Positions 53,723 to 64,000 of a stretch of 64,000 nt of DNA are shown one piece after another (position 1 is the stretch's first letter; every line of letters starts with the position of its first letter). The stretch covers positions 62,001 through 126,000 of the forward strand of contig NZ_CP045720.1 in the NCBI RefSeq assembly GCF_009646115.1. The letters run 5' to 3'. The translations under genes were made by a program, and so were the position numbers. The notes under the pieces were generated by a model. It worked only from the letters and a program-made list of their open reading frames with translations, had not been told where the DNA came from and did not search any database. This DNA comes from Pantoea eucalypti (lineage in GTDB: Bacteria; Pseudomonadota; Gammaproteobacteria; Enterobacterales; Enterobacteriaceae).

Positions 53723-54417
53723 CGTCTTTTACCGGTCGTCTGCATGGTTGCCCACCAGCTGGGATCGGCGTCGACTTCGCCCTGCGCATTGATGCGCGGA
53801 TAGGGTAGACCTTTCTGCTTTGCGACCCGCGCGAGCACCGGGAATCCGCCTTCGAACAGCAGGCGTTGCTGCTCATCCTCGTCCAGCAGGCTGTAATCGC
53901 GCAGGTAAAGACCGGCGTTCTGCCGCTGTCGCTGGGCTTCATAGAGGATAAGCGCGCAGGCGACCGAGACATTCAGCGACTGCACCATACCCACCATGGG
54001 GATCACGATCTGACGATCAGCCAGCGCCAGCGCTTCTTCGGTGATGCCGGTTTTTTCCTGCCCCATCAGAATGCAGGTGGGAAGGGTATAATCGATCTCA
54101 CGAAAATCCACCGCATCGGCGGAGAGATGGGTCGCTAAAACCTGCATCTTCTGCTGTTTGAGCTGTTTTACGGCATCGCCGATGGTGGGATGGGTGACCA
54201 CTTTCACCCAGCTGTTGCTGCCGGCAGACGCGGAAGCCTGCGTGCGCATCCGCTGGCTCGGCCAGACGGCATGCACTTCGTGGATGCCAACGGCGTCGGC
54301 CGTGCGGATCACCGCTGAAACATTGTGTGGTTTATGCACCTGCTCCATGCAGACCGTCAGGTCGTGCTGGCGCAGTGCCAGCATCGCCTGAATCCGGGCA
54401 AAACGTTGATCGTTCAT
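53719..54417 (-). CDS. trmH: tRNA (guanosine18-2'-O)-methyltransferase TrmH
   Basis: TrmH (SpoU) methylates the ribose of G18 in the D loop of tRNAs. The 232-aa product (229 in E. coli) has the SPOUT trefoil-knot motifs: NVSAVIRTADAVGIHEVHAV (motif 1 with the catalytic Arg), CILMGQEKTGITEEAL (motif 2) and IPMVGMVQSLNVSVACALIL (motif 3). It begins 2 bp after spoT and overlaps recG by 4 bp, indicating tight co-translation. Confidence 0.97.
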   Translation of the reverse strand: MNDQRFARIQAMLALRQHDLTVCMEQVHKPHNVSAVIRTADAVGIHEVHAVWPSQRMRTQASASAGSNSWVKVVTHPTIGDAVKQLKQQKMQVLATHLSADAVDFREIDYTLPTCILMGQEKTGITEEALALADRQIVIPMVGMVQSLNVSVACALILYEAQRQRQNAGLYLRDYSLLDEDEQQRLLFEGGFPVLARVAKQKGLPYPRINAQGEVDADPSWWATMQTTGKRR

Positions 54418-54419
54418 GC

Positions 54420-56528
54420 CTAATTACGGTTACGGTGGACTTTGATCACATCCGGCATCACGCGAATTTTACGCATGATATTCGCCAGATGAACGCGGTC
54501 ACGTGCGGTGAGGCGGATAAAGGCGCTATAGACGCGACCATCACGCTCTTCGGTATTCAGGCTCTGAATATTCGAACCCGCCGTGTTGATGGCCGCCGTC
54601 AGATTAGCCAGCGCGCCCTGATGGTTAAACATGTCGACTTTGATTTCTGCTACGAACTCCTGCTCGGTGACTTTATCCCACTCGACCGGCATGAATTTTT
54701 CTGGCTCTTTCTGGTAGCCACGAATGTTTCGGCAGGATTCATGATGCACCACCAGCCCTTTGCCAGGACTGACATGGGCAACAATCGGGTCACCAGGAAT
54801 CGGTCGGCAGCATTTGGCGAAGGTAATCAACACGCCATCTGCGCCTTTAATCGGCAGTTTACCGCGCTTGCTGGTGCTGGTGATGGCCTTGCTGTCAGCC
54901 TGCAGCAGGTTCTTCGCCACCACCACGCTCATCGCATTACCGAGGCCAATTTCCGCCAGCAGATCATCAAGGGAAGTCAGCTTCATGCGGTCCAGTTCCT
55001 GTCTGATATTCTCAGCCGGGATTTCAGCCAGTTTACGGCTACCGCCCAGCGCATGGCTGAGCAGGCGGCGACCCAGATTAACCGAGTCTTCGCGCTTGAG
55101 GTTCTTCAGGAGCTGACGAATTTTGGCGCGGGCTTTGGAGCTGACGACAAAATTGAGCCAGGCGGCGTTTGGACGAGCGCCTGGCGCGGTGATGATCTCA
55201 ATCGTCTGACCGCTGGTCAGGGTTTGCGACAGCGGATAAGGCTGGCGGTCAACGCGTGCGCCGACGCAGGCATGGCCGATATCGGTGTGCACCGCATAGG
55301 CGAAATCTACCGGCGTCGCGCCGGTTGGCAACTCAACAATGCGACCTTCAGGCGTAAAGACGTAGATCTCATCAGGGAAAAGATCGGACTTCACGCTTTC
55401 AATAAATTCAAATGAACTGCCCGCACTCTGCTGCAGCTCGAGCAGGCTTTGCAACCAGCGCTGCGCGCGAATCTGTGCAGTGGTGCCACTTTCGCCCGCC
55501 TGTTTATAAGCCCAGTGCGCAGCGACCCCCATTTCTGCCATCTGATCCATATCCTCGGTGCGAATCTGCACTTCAACCGGCACGCCGTGCGGGCCGATCA
55601 TGGAGGTATGGAGCGACTGATAGCCGTTGGCTTTGGGGATGGCGATATAATCTTTAACGCGGCCCGGACGCGGCTTATATAAGCTGTGCATCTGGCCCAG
55701 AACGCGATAGCAGGTATCCAGATCTTTCACGATGACGCGAAAGGCATAGATATCCATGATCGAGTGAAAACGCTGCTCTTTCAGCGTCATTTTGCGGTAA
55801 ATCGAGTAAAGATGCTTTTCGCGACCGCTGACGCGGCAGGGAATGCCCGCTTCCTGTAAACGGCCATCAATCTCAGAAAGAATCTTCTGGATCATCTCTT
55901 TACGATTACCACGCGCAGCTTTCACCACCTCTTTAATCACCCGATAACGGTTCGGGTAAAGTGCTTCAAAACCGAGCTCTTCCAGCTCTGTTTTAAGGTG
56001 ATGAATACCCAGGCGGTGTGCCAGCGGACTATAAATCTCTAACGTTTCCAGCGCGATGCGGCGACGTTTGTCCGGGCGTAAAGACCCAAGGGTGCGCATA
56101 TTATGGGTGCGGTCAGCCAGCTTGATGAGAATGACGCGGATATCCTGCACCATCGCCATAATCATCTTGCGGAAGTTCTCAGCCTGCGCTTCTTTCTTAT
56201 CGCGGAATTTCAGCTTATCCAGCTTTGAAACGCCTTCGACCAGCTCCGCCACGCTTTTACCGAACAGCTGTTCCATATCCTGGTAAGTGGCGGGCGTATC
56301 TTCGATCACGTCATGCAGCAGCGCGGCCATGAGCGTTTCATGGTCGAGCTTCATTTCCGCCAGAATACAGGCCACGGCAACCGGATGGGTGATATAAGGC
56401 TCACCACTGGAGCGTGTCTGTCCCTCGTGGGCATCACGTGCGACAAGGTAGGCTTGCTGGAGGCGCTTGATCTGCTCCTCTGGCAAGTATTTTTCAATCA
56501 GTTGATTGAGACTTTCAAACAGATACAA
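54420..56528 (-). CDS. spoT: Bifunctional (p)ppGpp hydrolase/synthetase SpoT
   Basis: SpoT degrades (p)ppGpp and weakly makes it during carbon, fatty-acid or iron stress. The 702-aa product equals E. coli. The N-terminal HD hydrolase domain has ALLHDVIEDT with His72-Asp73. A synthetase domain (about 235-350) includes YRVLGQMHSLYKPRPGRVKDYIA. The TGS domain (about 388-450), helical region and C-terminal ACT domain (about 625-702) complete the RelA/SpoT architecture. The HD motif is intact, unlike RelA. It follows rpoZ after 20 bp. Confidence 0.98.
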   Translation of the reverse strand: MYLFESLNQLIEKYLPEEQIKRLQQAYLVARDAHEGQTRSSGEPYITHPVAVACILAEMKLDHETLMAALLHDVIEDTPATYQDMEQLFGKSVAELVEGVSKLDKLKFRDKKEAQAENFRKMIMAMVQDIRVILIKLADRTHNMRTLGSLRPDKRRRIALETLEIYSPLAHRLGIHHLKTELEELGFEALYPNRYRVIKEVVKAARGNRKEMIQKILSEIDGRLQEAGIPCRVSGREKHLYSIYRKMTLKEQRFHSIMDIYAFRVIVKDLDTCYRVLGQMHSLYKPRPGRVKDYIAIPKANGYQSLHTSMIGPHGVPVEVQIRTEDMDQMAEMGVAAHWAYKQAGESGTTAQIRAQRWLQSLLELQQSAGSSFEFIESVKSDLFPDEIYVFTPEGRIVELPTGATPVDFAYAVHTDIGHACVGARVDRQPYPLSQTLTSGQTIEIITAPGARPNAAWLNFVVSSKARAKIRQLLKNLKREDSVNLGRRLLSHALGGSRKLAEIPAENIRQELDRMKLTSLDDLLAEIGLGNAMSVVVAKNLLQADSKAITSTSKRGKLPIKGADGVLITFAKCCRPIPGDPIVAHVSPGKGLVVHHESCRNIRGYQKEPEKFMPVEWDKVTEQEFVAEIKVDMFNHQGALANLTAAINTAGSNIQSLNTEERDGRVYSAFIRLTARDRVHLANIMRKIRVMPDVIKVHRNRN

Positions 56529-56548
56529 GGGCGACCTGCAGGTGGCTG

Positions 56549-56824
56549 TTAACGACGACCTTCAGCGATAGCGGTAACGGCCTGTAACTCAGCGGCTTCC
56601 TGCTCTTGCTGTTCCTGACGATCACGCACATCTAAAATCTGATTGGTGACCAAACCTTCTTCGATTTCGCGCAGGGCGATAACGGTAGGTTTATCGTTCT
56701 CTTCCGGAACCAGCGGATCTTTGCCGCCAACCTGCATCTGACGTGCACGACGTGCAGCGACCAACACCAGGTCAAAACGATTACCAACTTTTTCTACTGC
56801 GTCCTGAACGGTTACGCGTGCCAT
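56549..56824 (-). CDS. rpoZ: RNA polymerase omega subunit
   Basis: RpoZ assists beta-prime folding and helps form one ppGpp site on RNA polymerase. The 91-aa protein equals E. coli and begins [29 protein letters not shown], with [13 protein letters not shown] later. It sits between gmk and spoT, so a ppGpp-binding subunit, a guanylate kinase and a ppGpp hydrolase gene are adjacent, as in E. coli. Confidence 0.98.
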   Translation of the reverse strand: MARVTVQDAVEKVGNRFDLVLVAARRARQMQVGGKDPLVPEENDKPTVIALREIEEGLVTNQILDVRDRQEQQEQEAAELQAVTAIAEGRR

Positions 56825-56878
56825 AGGTGTGCTACTCCACAGATGAAGAAATGACTGCGCATCATACTGAAACTGTAT

Positions 56879-57697
<819 letters not shown>

Positions 57698-57715
57698 CTA
57701 ATGCATTGCTGTTGA

Positions 57716-60049
<2,334 letters not shown>

Positions 60050-60400
60050 AGCAGACTCCAGTAAGACGGCGGCAAGGCTACAGCATTGCTTAACAGGCGG
60101 CGACAGAGATTTCAGGTGGTCGGCGTCCGGGATTTGCGCAGTGTATACCAGTCCGGCCCGGCATCAGCATAGAAAGACTTTTCAGTGCAAAACCGATGAT
60201 GAATGCTGGTGAAGGTTAAGATGAGACGATGTGCAGAGGAGTCGCGCGGGCCTGGCTGGTGTTAACTGACTCAGAACCAGTAGGAGATTTACAGCCCATG
60301 ACGGCCAGAAATTTGCAGGTCAGATATTGGTCTGTAAAGGAGATAGAAAGAATGGGATGCTGCAGCTAAAGAAAGGAGTAAAAATATATCGACAGGATTA
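60050..60400. other. Intergenic region upstream of yicG, no gene seen
   Basis: About 350 bp between yicG and the terminator of the truncated flippase gene. The yicG promoter should be here. I see no ORF with a credible ribosome site and no recognisable RNA gene. Confidence 0.5.
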
Positions 60401-60434
60401 ATAAAAAGAAAGGCGTGCTGGTTAACAGCACGCC
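60401..60434 (-). terminator. Terminator downstream of the truncated flippase gene
   Basis: On the minus strand GGCGTGCTG-TTAAC-CAGCACGCC is a perfect 9-bp stem followed by TTTCTTTTTAT, about 50 bp past the stop. Confidence 0.88.
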
Positions 60435-60481
60435 AACGCATCGTTTCGGATGCTCAGAGCCCACCATACAGACTTATTTTA

Positions 60482-61126
60482 TTATTTGTTTCTTGCGCGA
60501 ATTTTAGCAAAAGCATTCAGACTAAAGTGATATTCCGGCTGGAACCATGAACGACCATAGTAGCAGTAAATCAGCATGCGAATGGAAGCCATCGCAAGAT
60601 AACCCCAGATCGCACATAATACAGAAGGTGTCAGCCAGACGGTAAATAAGGTGACTGCAAGTCCGGCTAATACTGAGGACGTTTCAGCAAAAGCAATGCG
60701 TGTATATTGCTTTTCACGCTGTAATACCGCACGGTAATGCTGACCCTGAGGGATGATAATAAACACCACTGAGACCATCTGCAGCATGAGAGCCAGTTCG
60801 GGCTGATTAAACAGGCTGTTCAGCAGGTGACTGCCCGTAAATAAAAGACCAAACACCGCGACACCCATCAACATATTACCCCAGTAAATGGTTGAGAGGT
60901 CATTAATTGAGAGCATACAGCGACGGATCAGTGTATTTGAGAAGCCGCGATCGGCCAGAGTATCAATAAACAGTAAGGCAATTATGGCAATCGCCAGCAG
61001 GTTAAGCTCATTCGCCTGCAGAATCTGCGCCAGCAACGAGAGTTGCAACACGCCAATGCCAATAATTTTGATTGAAGAGAGCAGAGACCATTTTGCGCTA
61101 TTAAGACTGCTTTCACGTATTGCCAT
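60482..61126 (-). pseudogene. Truncated polysaccharide flippase (Wzx/AmsL-like), N-terminal half only
   Basis: The protein (about 214 aa from MAIRESSLNSAKWSLLSS) resembles the N-terminal half of MOP-superfamily polysaccharide exporters such as WzxC/AmsL, which are normally near 490 aa. Recognisable parts are the amphipathic start, LADRGFSNTLIRR, STIYWGNMLMGVAVFGLL and the segment FQPEYHFSLNAF. The family continues from there into a second half that is missing; the frame stops at 60482 and a terminator follows. About six membrane helices remain. A 12- to 14-helix transporter cut in half is unlikely to work, so I call it a remnant, though a small functional protein cannot be excluded. The start is uncertain (61183 or 61147 are alternatives). 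Confidence 0.6.
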
Positions 61127-61208
61127 AATATACTCGTTAGAGTTCATCAACTCTGTGAGAATTAAATAATTGTGTAACGGCAAGAAGAGGTTGCTGTGAC
61201 ACCGTTAG

Positions 61209-61475
61209 TTAGTGCAATTTTTCCGGCCGAAGTCCTGAAATACCTCTCCAGGCTTGCCATGTTATTATTGATTCAATCAAATGATGCTCAGATAAAAAAT
61301 AGATATCCCTGGTAAATTCCCTGTTTCGTGTCATGGCGGAATCCCCTGCAGCTAACAGAAATTCCGCCAGATCACGAATAAATCCTTTTGTATTTTTATA
61401 TTCTCCTGCCAGCATCCTTGCGGCAATCTCAACGAATTCTTTTTCTGATAACAAAGGATAGGTTGAGCGGTCCAT
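61209..61475 (-). CDS. Hypothetical protein, 88 aa
   Basis: I do not recognise this small protein. From MDRSTYPLLSEKEFVEIAARM it is 88 aa, soluble, probably all-helical, with a mixed-charge composition and no cysteine. AGGA lies eight bases upstream of the chosen ATG; an ATG seven codons earlier lacks support. It precedes the truncated flippase on the same strand (82 bp before its longest possible frame ends), in an AT-rich stretch. Codon use looks genuine, but nothing indicates a function. Confidence 0.5.
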   Translation of the reverse strand: MDRSTYPLLSEKEFVEIAARMLAGEYKNTKGFIRDLAEFLLAAGDSAMTRNREFTRDIYFLSEHHLIESIITWQAWRGISGLRPEKLH

Positions 61476-61908
61476 GACTTTTTCCTGCTTTATCATTATG
61501 GGTATTGCTGTGTGTGGAATGATTTATACATTGTTTTATTTAATTTAACACCATAAGAAAAGTCTGATTGCACGACCGCAGAAATAAATGGTTTCACTTT
61601 ATGCATGATAAATATTAAATCTTCAGGAGAGCAGTGATAAACAATTGTTGATGATTAATGTATGTCTCTAAGGCAGAAGGTCATCAGGGGAGACAGAGAA
61701 GCCTGAAATCCGGGAAGATCAGCTATGTGAAAGCGGGTTAAGCCAGGAATTTTCCTGGCGGAGATGCTTAAGCAGGGTTGGTGGTAAATGTGTATCGGGG
61801 ATGAGTAATCAGATAAGCGCTTTATGCTTTAATGTCAGAAGTTTTTCTATTTTTTTTCGTTAGCGACCAGCGATAAGTACAGAGAAAAACGTACGCTAAG
61901 TCCTTGAT
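61476..61908. other. AT-rich intergenic region, no gene identified
   Basis: About 430 bp without a credible ORF. A hairpin GCCAGGAA-TT-TTCCTGGC is at 61742-61759, without a T-tract. A run of T residues is at 61850-61858. The low G+C compared with the flanks suggests acquired or regulatory DNA. The promoter for the 88-aa gene is probably at its left end. Confidence 0.5.
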
Positions 61909-62304
61909 TTACTGTGTCAGAAGCTGATTGAGTTTCTCCAGATCATTGCTAACCCATTCAATATCCTGCTTAAATCTCTCATCTGAAGTAAATGGCTGGC
62001 GATAAACCGTAACCATTACCTCGGCACCCTGTTCATTAGCGATCACGCGCATCGGCACATAGATCTCCTTTCCTGAGCCGTTATCAATCCAGTGATCCAT
62101 TACGCCAAACGGATTGTATGGTGAGAACCTGAGCTTCACATTGCCCAGGGGGCCTTTAGCACGCCAGCGATGTCCATCGGGTTCTAATGCACTGTGCGTT
62201 AACCCGGATGCCCATTTTGCGAAAAATTCCGGCTTCCAGATAGTTTCATAAAGATCTAACCAGTGACGTGGGATCGTCAGGCTCAGCGTGCGAGAGGAGA
62301 GCAT
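61909..62304 (-). CDS. SRPBCC-family (START-like) protein
   Basis: The 131-aa product starts MLSSRTLSLTIPRHWLDLYETIW with GGAGG five bases upstream. The N-terminal strand-helix pattern IPRHWLDLYETIWKPEFFAKWASGL, a middle beta region (RWRAKGPLGNVKLRFSPYNPFGVMDHWID) and a long C-terminal helix (SDERFKQDIEWVSNDLEKLNQLL) are typical of the SRPBCC/polyketide-cyclase-like superfamily, which binds hydrophobic ligands in a deep pocket. The ligand and role are unknown. It stands alone on the minus strand between an AT-rich gap and the aldolase-like gene. Confidence 0.8.
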   Translation of the reverse strand: MLSSRTLSLTIPRHWLDLYETIWKPEFFAKWASGLTHSALEPDGHRWRAKGPLGNVKLRFSPYNPFGVMDHWIDNGSGKEIYVPMRVIANEQGAEVMVTVYRQPFTSDERFKQDIEWVSNDLEKLNQLLTQ

Positions 62305-62403
62305 GTAACCTCCAATGGATAAGCGAAAAAGGCATTAAAGCATGGGGCCAGACTTGTTAAAACGGTGTAACAGTAGAAGTGTGGTGTTGACAGGGTTTCG
62401 TAC

Positions 62404-62434
62404 AAAAGGCAGACAACGGATGAGGCTGTCTGCC
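62404..62434 (-). terminator. Terminator of the aldolase/dehydratase-like gene
   Basis: On the minus strand GGCAGACA and TGTCTGCC form an 8-bp stem around 11 bases, followed by TTTT, just past the stop at 62441. Confidence 0.7.
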
Positions 62435-62440
62435 GCAGAA

Positions 62441-63583
62441 TCAGATGAAGTTGCCACGCGCAGAAACGGCATGATCTTCGCTATGACCACTGGCGTGGCG
62501 CAGAACAAAGCCATCCGACTGCGCCATCACTGCGCAACTGTGATTCGGGAAGATACGCAGCAGCGTGCCGACTTCAGGGCGGCGATCCTGAAACAGCAGA
62601 AAACCGTGCTCCTCGGATAACTTCGTCACTTCATACGTATTGCCCGCTTCGTCTGCTGCAACACCAAAGCCGCTGGCATTGGTGCCGTGCGGCCCTTTAT
62701 CCGAACTCAGCATTTTTGATCCGGCGTCAACAATGGCGAAATGATCGTTTACCGCCACAACGCGGGTAATGACGCTCATTGCCAGTTGATCGACGTGGCT
62801 TAACCCAAGGCGGCAGGCAGTAAGATCCAACAGTGCATAGTTACCGGGCCGGATTTCATTAATGCAGGGCGCAATCTCTGCTGCCAGCGCAGTTGGGGTT
62901 GACCCCACTGAGAGAGGGCAGTCGGTAAAACCCGCAGCCTGCAGTTTTGCCTGAACGCGCTGCATCAATGCCGTTTCCTGGCGGGCGACCTCCGCAATGG
63001 CTGCGGCATGACCCGCACCATAAGCGTGACCGGCATGTGACACTAATCCGGCAAAGCGTAATCCCTTGTCCTGTAATGCCCGGGCAATCAGCACGGCGTC
63101 ATCTGTATCGGGATTGACGCCAATGCGATGTAACCCAACATCCACTTTAATCGCCACCGCCAGTTCGCACCCTGGCTGATGCTGGCAGGCCTCAGCGATC
63201 GCCGCCACGCCCTGCAGGCTGTCCGCAATCAGGGTGAGTCTGACCTGATGAAGCACGGCGAGGCGCAGTAATTCAGCCACGCTTTGCGGATGTACAACCG
63301 GATAGGCTAACAACAGATCGCGTATACCACCCTGAATAAAACTGATGCCTTCGCTGGGTTTTGAGACGGTGATCCCCTGCGCGCCAGACTCAATCTGTCG
63401 CCGGGCAATCCAGACGCTTTTATGCGTTTTGATATGCGGACGCAACGCGACGCCAGCCGCACGGGCTTTGCGCTGCATATGCTGCAGGTTGCATTCCAGG
63501 CGTGCTGCATCCACTTCAATGTAAGGTGTGAGGTGATCGTCAATCAGCGGACGCTGCCACTGCTGTGTGTCATTGATATCCAT
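62441..63583 (-). CDS. PLP fold-III D-threonine aldolase / D-serine dehydratase-like enzyme
   Basis: This belongs to the alanine-racemase-fold family that includes D-threonine aldolase, D-threo-3-hydroxyaspartate dehydratase and eukaryotic-type D-serine dehydratase (DSD1). From MDINDTQQWQRPLIDDHLTPYIEVD (63583) it is 380 aa; the longer frame has an unlikely N-terminus. The PLP lysine is probably Lys52 in RPHIKTHKS. A phosphate-binding region lies at VGSTPTAL, and the metal-binding His-x-Cys is seen in FPNHSCAV. Acting on a D-amino acid is well supported by family; the exact substrate and reaction (retro-aldol or dehydration) cannot be told from sequence alone. It is a single gene with its own terminator. 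Confidence 0.85.
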   Translation of the reverse strand: MDINDTQQWQRPLIDDHLTPYIEVDAARLECNLQHMQRKARAAGVALRPHIKTHKSVWIARRQIESGAQGITVSKPSEGISFIQGGIRDLLLAYPVVHPQSVAELLRLAVLHQVRLTLIADSLQGVAAIAEACQHQPGCELAVAIKVDVGLHRIGVNPDTDDAVLIARALQDKGLRFAGLVSHAGHAYGAGHAAAIAEVARQETALMQRVQAKLQAAGFTDCPLSVGSTPTALAAEIAPCINEIRPGNYALLDLTACRLGLSHVDQLAMSVITRVVAVNDHFAIVDAGSKMLSSDKGPHGTNASGFGVAADEAGNTYEVTKLSEEHGFLLFQDRRPEVGTLLRIFPNHSCAVMAQSDGFVLRHASGHSEDHAVSARGNFI

Positions 63584-63781
63584 AAGGTGTCCGTTAATAA
63601 CGAGATAAGAAGATTCATCATTCCCTAATAATCTCTCTGATACCAGCCTGCTTACCGCAGAACAGGCATGTTGAGCAGCAGAAACAAGAGCCATTGCTAT
63701 AACGCGAGAGGCATGATGAGGAGAGGGGGATCGGGAAAGAGGAAAGGGAGGAACAAAAGGAGTGAACCCGGAGATTAAAAC

Positions 63782-63806
63782 AAAAAAGCAGGCACGCGGC
63801 CTGCTT
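63782..63806 (-). terminator. Terminator downstream of the lpx acyltransferase gene
   Basis: On the minus strand AAGCAGGC-CGCGT-GCCTGCTT is a perfect 8-bp stem followed by TTTTGTTTT, 11 bp past the stop at 63818. Confidence 0.9.
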
Positions 63807-63817
63807 TATCAGTTTAC

Positions 63818-64000
63818 TCAGATATAGAGTGACTGTTCACCCGGCGGACGGGTTTTGAATCGGCGATGTAGCCAGAGGTACTGTTCGGGTGCACGCAGGA
63901 TCTGATTTTCGATCACTTTATTCATGTAAGCGGCAGCAGCAGCCTCATCGGTATGAGGATAATTTTCCAGCATCGGTTCGATGATTAAATGGTAGCCATC
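63818..64000 (-). CDS. Lipid A late acyltransferase (LpxL/LpxP family), C-terminal fragment
   Basis: The last 60 codons of a gene cut by the right window edge. The translation includes IIEPMLENYPHTDEAAAAAYMN, then APEQYLWLHRRFKTRPPGEQSLYI at the stop. This is the conserved C-terminus of the HtrB/LpxL-LpxP-type acyltransferases that add secondary lauroyl or palmitoleoyl chains to Kdo2-lipid IVA in the inner membrane. The catalytic HX4D region is outside the window, so LpxL and LpxP cannot be separated with confidence. Confidence 0.88.
   Translation of the reverse strand, partial: DGYHLIIEPMLENYPHTDEAAAAAYMNKVIENQILRAPEQYLWLHRRFKTRPPGEQSLYI

Noticed and set aside
54327..55415. 362-codon plus-strand ORF inside spoT
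   Set aside because: It is entirely antisense to the well-conserved spoT/trmH genes, has no family features or ribosome site, and arises from high-G+C codon bias.

Overview
The window is chromosomal DNA of a gamma-proteobacterium in the order Enterobacterales, most likely family Erwiniaceae (Pantoea/Erwinia type). This rests on E. coli-like protein lengths and motifs in almost every gene, an E. coli-type oriC next to mnmG and mioC, and an enterobacterial 16S rRNA. I could not run a phylogenetic comparison, so the genus is a guess. No CRISPR array, insertion sequence, prophage or integron was seen.

Layout. 1-5.9 kb is the replication-origin neighbourhood: atpB (cut by the left edge), atpI, rsmG, mnmG, oriC, mioC, asnC. 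5.9-8.1 kb holds ovoA (ovothiol synthase) where E. coli has asnA. 8.1-13.3 kb is viaA-ravA and divergent kup. 13.3-15.9 kb is a qseB-qseC two-component pair with divergent ygiW. 16-23.2 kb is the complete ribose operon rbsDACBKR followed by convergent hsrA. 23.4-28.9 kb is one rRNA operon (16S, tRNA-Glu, 23S, 5S) with two promoters, boxA elements and a terminator. 28.9-38.9 kb is mobBA, yihD, srkA-dsbA, polA, Spot 42 RNA, engB, CsrC RNA, yihI, a 58-codon membrane ORF and hemN. 38.9-45.3 kb is the nitrogen regulon glnA-glnL-glnG with its sigma54 promoter and NtrC enhancers, and divergent typA. 45.4-48.3 kb is yihX-yihY-dtd-fabY. 48.4-60 kb is yicH, xanP, recG-trmH-spoT-rpoZ-gmk, ligB and yicG. 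60-64 kb is more variable and partly AT-rich: a truncated polysaccharide flippase, an 88-aa unknown protein, an SRPBCC protein, a D-threonine-aldolase/D-serine-dehydratase-like enzyme, and the 3' end of an Lpx acyltransferase gene cut by the right edge.

How it fits together. Most of the window is housekeeping: ATP synthase, tRNA/rRNA modification, origin control, rRNA, DNA polymerase I, nitrogen assimilation and the stringent response. Three regulatory RNA or DNA elements lie outside coding genes: oriC, Spot 42 and CsrC. I saw no clearly new defence or biosynthetic system. The most informative signals concern genome architecture. The rRNA operon looks like a hybrid: the left flank and spacer tRNA match E. 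coli rrnC, and the right flank matches E. coli rrnA. A second junction (fabY|yicH) brings in a block that lies on the other side of oriC in E. coli, with strands as expected from an inversion around the origin. Other points worth checking are ovoA in place of asnA, an uncharacterised membrane ORF placed to couple with hemN, duplicated RbsR operators, a changed DnaA box R1 in oriC, and an antisense overlap between ligB and yicG.
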